From Helianthus annuus (lineage: Eukaryota; Streptophyta; Magnoliopsida; Asterales; Asteraceae), in the NCBI RefSeq assembly GCF_002127325.2, contig NC_035437.2, positions 159,261,097-159,325,096 of the forward strand: a stretch of 64,000 nt of DNA, read 5' to 3'. A model generated the notes under the pieces. That model was not told where the DNA came from. It did no database searches and worked only from the letters and a program-made list of their open reading frames with translations. A program made the translations under genes and the position numbers. This document shows positions 56,799 to 64,000 of the stretch, piece by piece. Position 1 is the first letter of the stretch. Each line of letters opens with the position of its first letter.

Positions 56799-57681
56799 TC
56801 AAACTTTATACATTTTTTGGAATAAAATTCGTGAAACTTTTACTAATGCGAGGGGTAAAGGTAAGTATCGGGACAAAGATTCGATATCAAGCAAATAGAC
56901 CGATATAAACCAGAAATGTAGAAATGTCATCAGTTCCAAAATGTTTTTCGACGCACGAGGGATAACTGGGATAGAGGACAAAACAACGCGGGTATATCAA
57001 CGAGAGCGTTGGAGGAGTACAACCAAACGAGAGGCGTTTTCACATCGTTGAATTGTTGGGAGCTTCTACGTGGAAGTCCTAAATGGTCTAACGTACCGAG
57101 CATGACGTCTAGTGGTAGACGTAAAGCAAAACGGCCCAAAACATCATCCTCGGTTGATCCGGAGACACCCACTTCCGATGCTCGAACCGTTGACTTAAAC
57201 ATTAATTTGAATGACGACGAGGATGTAGAGTTGACCCGACCGCCCGGTAGAAGAAGTAGGAAAAAAAGGGGGAAAGGCGGAGTCGTCATCGGCTAATTTC
57301 GAAATGAAGCAAGATTTCGAAAAGATGAACTGACGCCTACAAGACATTCGAGACCTCGATCATAGGCATTTATAGACAATGCAAGAAAGAAATGTGGAAA
57401 ACAAAAAAAATTGTCGCACTACAAGAATCGAGGCAAATGGAGAAAGACATAGAATTTTTGTCTAAATCGATCGACCACCTCGTAGAAGATGCGTTGATCC
57501 TAGCGGAAATGCGTCGGCAACAAATCCGTGACAAATACGGAAATGCGTTGATCCTAACGGAAATACCATTTACACCCATTTTAAACAAATGTTCATAATG
57601 CCTCAATGCTGACTAGACCGTCACATAACGGATAATGCCCAAAAATGGGGCATTCTCTTCATCCTCTCACTACACATGGTA
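56799..57681 (+). mobile_element. PIF/Harbinger-type element, right part
   Basis: Right end CTACTACA-like (CACTACACATGGTA) at 57681 followed by TAA. It is homologous, inverted, to the left arm of the 54456 element for about 80 bp (GTGACGGTCTAGTCAG). Carries the ORF1 remnant below. The left terminus could not be located. Confidence 0.5.
56815..57598 (+). pseudogene. Harbinger ORF1-like (SANT/Myb-type) pseudogene
   Basis: Plus-strand pieces: IRETFTNARGKGKYRDKDS (trihelix/SANT-like part, other frame), then ALEEYNQTRGVFTSLNCWEL, LLRGSPKWSNVPSMTSSGRR, SSVDPETPTSDARTVDLNIN and RPPGRRSRKKRGK, a basic patch. After frame breaks comes ESRQMEKDIEFLSKSIDHLV...ILAEMRRQQIRDKYG, a helical coiled tail. Domain order fits Harbinger ORF1, which helps transposase bind ends and enter the nucleus. 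Stops and at least two frameshifts make it inactive. Confidence 0.65.
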
Positions 57682-57689
57682 TAAGTGTT

Positions 57690-58412
57690 TAGCAAGAGAT
57701 ATAAATATCAACTTTGATTCTCTTTGTTGAAATAATGTGATGTGATTTAGAAAGAGTTTTCAGCAACCAATGTTTTTTTTTTCAGCAACCTATTTGTCGA
57801 ATCTAAAACTAGGTGCGTGTATCTCCAGCTTATATTTATGCTAAATCTAGATGCACATTTTTTCACCTTTTATTTATCAAGTCGTTAAAGTTTGATTCAC
57901 TATATTAGCTTTTACAAGGCTTTTATTCAAATTTTAATTTTTTAATTATTGAGTTCTAAGTTTATTCTAAATTTACTTTATAAATGTTTCGTTTTATAAT
58001 ATTATTAATATATTATTATTAGAGCTTTAAATGCTCAAAATATACAAGACATTCAAATAGTTCTAGAACAAAATCGACCCACGTATTTATTTATAGTTCG
58101 TATTTATTTCATTTATTATGGAGGGGTTGTGAGCAATAATTTGGGTGATGAGAGGGTGGTGGTTGATGAGTTATGTTATAAAGCTTTAAATGGTATGGTA
58201 CTAAACTCCTGATCCACCTACCTAGCTTAGTGGGTTATTTGTTGATTGCTTATTCATTTTGTCAATGTTTTTATAGATTTTTCAACGGGAGGGCATTTTG
58301 CTTAGTAGCTTCTTGAGAAAATGTGTCTCCAAAAGTGGTGATGAAATTTCAAGTCATGCTCGACAAATAACATATGGTGTAAATTGAAGTATTGTATTAG
58401 AGTTGGTGCGAG
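57690..58412. other. AT-rich spacer
   Basis: No gene. AGAGCTTTAAATG...ACAAGACAT...AGTTCTAGAACAAAAT (about 58020-58075) recurs near 62800-62850, so this is an old dispersed repeat. Confidence 0.45.
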
Positions 58413-58415
58413 TTA

Positions 58416-58721
58416 AGCTGGTTGGTGTGGTTTAAAGCCCCTAGAGGCTTTATAGTACCACATATACACCACATAAGTGAGAAGCTTTATCGTTAACTTT
58501 CACGGTGTGGTAGAAAACCCCCTATTAAAAAAATAAAAAAAAAATAAAAAGGAAAAATCAAACATTGGGCCTCACCTGCACATACCATTGGCGCTCGTTA
58601 CTCGGATGGAGCCCCTTCCATAACACCCCCCCCCCTTTTGGCGCCTAGGAAATGGAGAAGGGGCGCTATGGGCCGCCATTGAAGCTGATGTGGCGGAGAC
58701 GGTATACCACACCCACCAGCC
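58416..58721. mobile_element. Tourist-like MITE
   Basis: 306 bp. Inverted ends RGCTGGTKGGTGTGGT with TTA duplication (58413-58415 and 58722-58724). It contains a C run near 58627. No coding. Confidence 0.7.
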
Positions 58722-58724
58722 TTA

Positions 58725-61097
58725 ATGATTCTAAAGAAATATGTTTGAACCGTTCGTATATAAAAGTAAAATAAAAAAACTTTTACTATAATTACAACAC
58801 ATAACTAAAAAATGTACCAAAAAACTAGTACAACTAAAATAATCAAATAAAATTAAGAAAATATAAGACAGAAAAGAAAATTTGCTGAGGATCATATTAA
58901 ACATAGGTCACTTAAAACAAATTTTGGATCTCTCTAAGAGAACTTATTTTTTTTTTCCTAGAGTATACCAGCCAAAGAAGTTTGTACCATCGGAGAAGAC
59001 CCAAAACCCAAAAGTATACCTTAAAGATTAAAGAACGTAAAAGAGAATTGCTAGATGTTTTTGTGTTTGCTATACCTCAATTGCGTTTGCAAACTTAGGA
59101 ACCCTTAGTGTGTGTATATACATATGGTAGGAGTTGGTTATAAAGTCAATTTTTCATACAAAGTGTAGGAAGTCATATCTGTGTGACATGTGACAATTAG
59201 ATATTTTAATCAAAAGGGCAGGTTAGTAATTGGATAATTAATTTATACAGGTTATGGCCTGTAAACAAGGAAAGTTGTTTCTCGTTGATCTAGGGTTTCT
59301 AATAGTATGTCGGCGTGTTAACTTGGGGCCCACGATTCGTAACTCTCTTCCATGCACACGGCCCGTAAACACAGACTTGGGCCTGCATTCAACACATCTT
59401 CAATAAACTTCAATTTTGGCCTGAAAATCCTCCAATTTACTTAGGAATCTGTAAAATACTCATAAACAAACATTTAAACCATTCCAAACAGAATTTACAA
59501 CAAACAACTATCAAAATGCGGGTTTTTACATTATAATAATATGTTGCCTTTCAGACACATCGATAGGCAACAACACTACTAAAATATGCCTAGGCCGACT
59601 TGTTTCTAGGGCATCCATTTTCGTTTTTGCTTAGTTAACATGGCCTGAGAGACCGTTTTTCAATTGTCTGAAAGATCTCCGTTTTGATCTATGTCTCGAT
59701 CTACTAGCTTTTATGAGAGATCTACAATCTCTTAAATCTCCCCCCTATCTCAGAGAACTGGCTTTCGGGGAGATCTAAAAAAATATCCAAAACCTCCTTG
59801 GTAACGGCCTGATTCTATTCCTTAGCTAATGAGTTATTTTAACAACCGTCGGTAACTCCTTATTAGCAAGATAACAAGAGAAAAATTCTGAACAAATCTT
59901 TGAATCAAGTTATCGCTTTCCTAAAATAAAGGTCTCACTGGAGAAGCTTGACTGAAGGGTCCTAAGAGCAAGGACCAAGTTTTCAGCCTCATATTGTCCT
60001 TGGATGTCAACGACAATCAACTAAAATAGATTGATGTATTAGATACAATGAACTGTGATTTACAAATTATCGTTATCTTTGCTTCATCTTTTTCGGATTC
60101 TAAGAATAGATTGCTCTTGAAGGTTTTTGCAAGGTTAATGTGTATTCCTCTGCTACAGGAATCAAAAAGATGTGAAATACAAATTGTTCTTCTCCTTTTT
60201 ACCCATGTTTGGATAATGAACTTGTTATTCACGACTTCAAGTGCAAGCATGGGTGATATAGTCTGAGCATCAAATGTTAAACTTATGGGACCATTGGCTT
60301 AAATAATTGGTAAACTCATTGTTTTGGTCTGGCAATCATGTTCACTGCAGCCACAATGAGTTAAAATTTTTGAGCTTATACCTTGAAAACCGAAGTCCGT
60401 GGGTTATGTCATTACCCCATGGTTGGCTAGGCGATGATGATACCCAAAAAATTGGTCAGATCATTGTTTGGCATGGCAATTACCCTATCTATTAATATGA
60501 GAAGGATTTGAACGTTTTTTTTTCCCGTTTGTTGCTTGATCTATGGTGCATGTTGCGTGTTTGCAAAGCCTTTGTTGGCTTCCTTTCAAATGATGGGTTT
60601 ATTTGCAGCCACAACGAGATGTAGTTTCTGAGCATTTGGATCTGAGCCTTTGAACATCACAAAACAATGCTTCACATGCACTTTAATAGTCGATAACCAA
60701 ACGACATTTTGCACATCTTGGATTATGATCATGTAGCTGCAGGTAAGCTATTTTCGTTTGGACCGATGGCTTAATGCATGGGCAGGGTGGGTCTAGACCT
60801 GGAAAACGGGTCGGGTCATGGGTCAAAACGGGTTCAGGTCGAAACGGGTTTGGGTCGAAACGGGTCAATTAAAAAAAGGGTTGTTTTGGTTCGGGCTGAA
60901 ACGGGTTCGGGTCAATTAAAAATGAGTAGGTATTCAAGTTTTGGCTCAAAGAAGAGATCATCCTTCTGATGTCGATCATAAACAGTATTATGTTGGATGC
61001 CTCATCTTTTAATATGTTGGTTTATGTGTTTACAAGCAATGTCATGAGTAAATGTGGCGCGTTTCGGGGCAGCCTTCTATCATCTATGTTAGTGCCA
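58725..61097. other. Intergenic DNA without recognisable genes
   Basis: Mixed composition with no protein homology recognised on either strand. About 60776-60920 is a degenerate run of CGAAACGGGT-type words. CATGTTTGGATAATGAACTT (about 60206) resembles a segment near 51070. Confidence 0.45.
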
Positions 61098-61105
61098 TTG
61101 GTGAA

Positions 61106-61299
61106 CAAGGGCGTAGGATAGTGGGGGCGGGAGGGGGCGGCCGACCCTCCGAACTTTTCGCTCAATATTGGAGAGTATGTAGTTTTCGTATAGAAATTTT
61201 TGGGTATATACGTTTTCGACCCCCACGTTTTATAGAAATTTTTGGGTGTGTACGTTTTCGCCCCCCCCCCCCGGTCGGAAATCTCAAGATTCGCCACTG
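61106..61299. mobile_element. hAT MITE
   Basis: 194 bp. Ends CAAGGGCG...CGCCACTG with a perfect 8-bp target duplication TTGGTGAA (61098-61105 and 61300-61307). It contains an internal duplicated ATAGAAATTTTTGGGTRT and a C14-like run. Confidence 0.85.
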
Positions 61300-61425
61300 T
61301 TGGTGAAGGAACAAGTGATATAGAAAGTTACTTTTTGTAAACCTTTCAGCAACTTGGTTTGAGATAACACTAAGGCTGCCATAATGCATAACCTTAACGC
61401 ACTAAATCGTCTAAACCCATGTCCC

Positions 61426-61456
61426 TCGCGCAGCGCGCGATAAGGAATACACCTAG
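61426..61456 (+). mobile_element. Helitron 3' terminus
   Basis: Hairpin TCGCGC-AGC-GCGCGA, then TAAGGAATACACCTAG and T. The 5' end was not found; the body is presumably within the anonymous DNA to the left. Confidence 0.65.
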
Positions 61457-61521
61457 TTTAGTTGAAATTGTAAGGAAGTAAAATGAAATTTACTCTAGAT
61501 ATTAAATTAAAATGAACGTTA

Positions 61522-62551
61522 GACCGTGCGGTATGGTGGGGCTTGGGTTTGGTTTAGATTAGGGCATGAGTTGACACGTGGCTTGGGGGGCAGACATGGG
61601 CTGACCCACATCACACACGGTATGGTGGGGGGGGGGGGTTAGGGCGTGGGTTTGGTGGGCTTCGCTGGGCTATTTGAATATTTTTTAAAACAACAAATTT
61701 ATTTTTTTTAATATTTTTAAATAAAGAAAATTACATAAAAAAATTCCTAACGTTTATATTTGTTTTTTATCTCTTCTCTCATCTCCAAGACTAGTTGCAA
61801 CTCGTCACCCTCAAGGTGATCAATGCGCTCGGATAGAAATTTCAAATCATCCCGTCTTTGTTTCAGGGCATCTCTAGCGGCATCTCTAGCTTCTTTGCTC
61901 TTTCGTTGTTCGGCCCTTTGTTGTTGGAAGACGTTGAATGTATCTAACTTGCATGCAATGTCATCCAACCGATCCCTGTATATTCCCCTACGCGAGCCCG
62001 AACTCCCAGCTGAAGGCGATGCCGTACCAGATCTTGATTTTTAAGCACGCCTTTTTGCGGCATCTCTTCCATACTCAGGCCGGTTTGGGCTTGGCGAATC
62101 ATCCAAAGGGTCCTCAAACTCTTGATCTCGTGCATCAGATTGGGCTTGGGACGAGGCCCTTGACCTTTTGGAAGACGGTTATTTTCTTGGATTGCATACG
62201 GGTTGTTCGGTTCATAAGCACGGTTATGAGGATGCATTTTTTCGTTTTGTAGAAGAAGAATTGAAGATGATTATAGAAGATGTGGTTGAATGTGGTAAAA
62301 AATGGAAGAAAAATGTGAGTTTTATAGTGAAAAAATAATTTTTTTTAACATAGCCGTCGGCCAACGAGTAGCCCAACGGCTAGTTTGGTTTGGCCATTGA
62401 GAGCCTGCCATGTCAGCTTGTCAAGACCGCCCCACGCCCGGCTTGAAACCCAAGCCCCAAGGGCCACGCCCCAACCCAAGCCCACCCGGGGTGGTGGCTT
62501 GGGCGTTTTCCCCCAACCCACGCCCCAACCCAAGCCCCATACCCCATAGTC
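61522..62551 (-). mobile_element. PIF/Harbinger-type element with ORF1 remnant
   Basis: 1030 bp. Inverted ends GACCGTGCGGTATGG / GACTATGGGGTATGG with TTA duplication (61519-61521 and 62552-62554). It carries an ORF1-like pseudogene and no transposase. Confidence 0.8.
61747..62237 (-). pseudogene. Harbinger ORF1-like protein fragment
   Basis: Starts MHPHNRAYEPNNPYAIQENN on the minus strand, then leaves the coding frame. The C-terminal half is clean: DDIACKLDTFNVFQQQRAEQ, then ALKQRRDDLKFLSERIDHLE and EMREEIKNKYKR, a coiled helical tail as in other plant Harbinger ORF1 proteins. A stop and a frameshift lie between the halves, and the SANT DNA-binding part is missing. Non-functional. Confidence 0.65.
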
Positions 62552-62903
62552 TTATGTCATCATGTGAGTGACACTTGTTAAGAGTTAACAAAAAAAAAAT
62601 TAACTGGATTATGACAAAAGGACACTGTCCGATGAAAAACAATAACATAAAGAACATCTAGTGTAATTTCTTTAGTTAGAGGATAGCGTCTGCAATTTAC
62701 CTCAAATTTAAAGAACCTAAATTACAATTAGTAGTTTTAAATTCATTCTGAATTAATTACTTTTTGAATATTACGTTTCTAATTATTATCAAATTATTAA
62801 AGCTTTAAATACTTACATTATACAAGACATCGAAATAGTACTAGAACAAAATAACCTACACATTCCATTTGTAGTTTGTATTCATGTCATTTAACATTTG
62901 TTA

Positions 62904-63215
62904 CACTGGTGGGTGTGGGTGTGGCTTTTGGGCGTTGTTGGCCCTTTAACGTCGGCTGCTTTAACATGGGTTGGTGTTTTGGTCGGTGTTGCCCGCTTGG
63001 CGTGACAATATTGTTTGGCGTAGGGCGTTGGCCTGGGGTGACGTGACTGGCAATGTATGGCTGGGTGTTGATAACCGTTTGGCTAGCCCCTTCCACAACG
63101 CCGGCTTGGCCACGCCCCTTCCACACCCCACTTTTTTGGGTATGGACTGGTGAAGCCCACATCTGTTACGTGTCGTGTAATGCCCCCAACCCAAACCCCT
63201 CCACACCCCATAGTC
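62904..63215. mobile_element. Tourist-like MITE, degraded
   Basis: Ends CACTGGTGGGTGTGG / GACTATGGGGTGTGG, with TTA on the left and TTG on the right. GC-rich interior with GGCGTTG words. Related in its TIR words to 61522-62551. Confidence 0.5.
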
Positions 63216-63367
63216 TTGTGGAGACCTGAGTGTAATAATTTAGATGATGAGAGGGTCGCTGATGAATTTTGTTATAGAGCTTTAAATGTTAAAACTTTAT
63301 ATGGTATGGTCCTCAACTCCTGATCCACGGACCACCTACCTTCGTCGGTTGTTTATTGGTTGCTTAT

Positions 63368-63473
63368 TCATTTTTTCAATGTTACATAGTTTTTAGATTT
63401 GGATACTAATCTTATCATGCTCATTTTTTCAATGTTACATAGTTTTTAGATTTGGATACTAATCTTATCATGC
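63368..63473. repeat. Perfect 53-bp tandem duplication
   Basis: TCATTTTTTCAATGTTACAT and the following 33 bases occur twice head to tail with no difference. Confidence 0.9.
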
Positions 63474-63632
63474 TGACATTATAAACGTAACAAGTTATAA
63501 AAATTCCAATTAGTGAAAACTAAGGTTGAATGTTATTCACACGTCTATATTGTGTTATATTTGGATATTGATCCGTTTGGAAATTTTCAATAATGAAAGT
63601 TGAAACACACTAACATACTATATTAATTGGAA

Positions 63633-63783
63633 ACATGTAAAAGTGTGCCAATTGATTCCCATTACGTTTGTTTTACAATCCTTATTTTACCAGTGTTATT
63701 AAATCCATATTGTTGGTTACATGTAAACGTGTGCCGATTGATTCCCATTACGTATGTTTTACGATCCTTATTTTACCAATGTT
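63633..63783. repeat. Diverged tandem duplication, about 65 bp
   Basis: Units beginning ACATGTAAAMGTGTGCC and containing TTGATTCCCATTACGT, separated by about 21 bp, with four or five differences. Confidence 0.8.
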
Positions 63784-63829
63784 TTGATACTCCGAACATG
63801 CATAGTGGTTGGAGTGAATAATGCCTCAT

Positions 63830-64000
63830 CCTTAGGCGTTGTCCTTCACGTGTCGTCCTAGTTAGCAAATGGACGTTTTTCTAAAATGGGTGTAGTGGGG
63901 ATGTGGACATTATGTTAAAAATGATGTAAAGAATTAAATAAATAAAAAACATGAAAGAAATTGATTGGCTAAAGAAGATGGGGCTTACATGTGATTGGGC
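63830..64000. mobile_element. Probable start of a further Harbinger-type element
   Basis: AATGCCTCATCCTTAGGCG, ACGTGTCGTCC and GGGTGTAGTGGGGATG resemble the terminal arms of the 54456 and 57681 elements. It runs off the window, so ends and target site are not visible. Confidence 0.35.

Noticed and set aside
62345..62657. Glycine/tryptophan-rich frames
   Set aside because: Translation of GC-rich Harbinger TIR sequence.

Overview
This is plant nuclear DNA, AT-rich and dominated by transposable elements. Evidence: Ty3-type LTR retrotransposons primed by initiator tRNA-Met, Helitron ends, MULE, hAT and PIF/Harbinger elements, long (TA)n and (TTA)n tracts, and one intron-containing plant GDSL esterase/lipase gene. 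The transposon families and gene style suggest a eudicot; Asteraceae is my guess only.

Layout. 1-12583: a composite Ty3 (chromovirus-like) element with 1554-bp LTRs at 99.6% identity and target duplication CCTAA. Its gag-pol carries a frameshift, a stop, a second frameshift, and a 3391-bp solo LTR of another family inside integrase. 12864-19693: a short Helitron, a MULE with 9-bp target duplications, a Pack-MULE-like element carrying a rearranged CDI-type glycosyltransferase gene fragment, and two copies of one TIR family whose internal minisatellites run in opposite directions. 19694-23790: mostly anonymous AT-rich DNA. 23792-29170: a Harbinger-like MITE split by a Helitron with exon-like debris, including a Raf-type kinase exon.

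27055-47933 is the most striking part. About 12.4 kb occurs twice in tandem, almost identical. In copy A the target holds a non-coding LTR element on the minus strand (3.9-kb LTRs, 2.5-kb interior with only PBS and PPT). In copy B the same target holds a solo LTR of the same element with target duplication GGTTG. The target is an exon of a broken UNC-13-like (DUF810) gene fragment, which appears to sit inside a minus-strand Helitron (about 41898-49660) together with two unrelated exons. This is either a real unequal exchange between an intact-element allele and a solo-LTR allele, or two haplotypes joined by the assembler.

51395-53946 (minus) is the only gene that looks intact: a 376-residue secreted GDSL esterase/lipase with two exons and a MULE-type MITE in its intron. 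54456-64000 is rich in Harbinger-type elements that keep only remnants of ORF1 (SANT/Myb-like DNA-binding protein). One contains a hAT MITE built from CGGATATCCG-type palindromes. Further small hAT and Tourist-like MITEs, a Helitron end and local tandem duplications complete the window. No tRNA, rRNA or CRISPR was seen.
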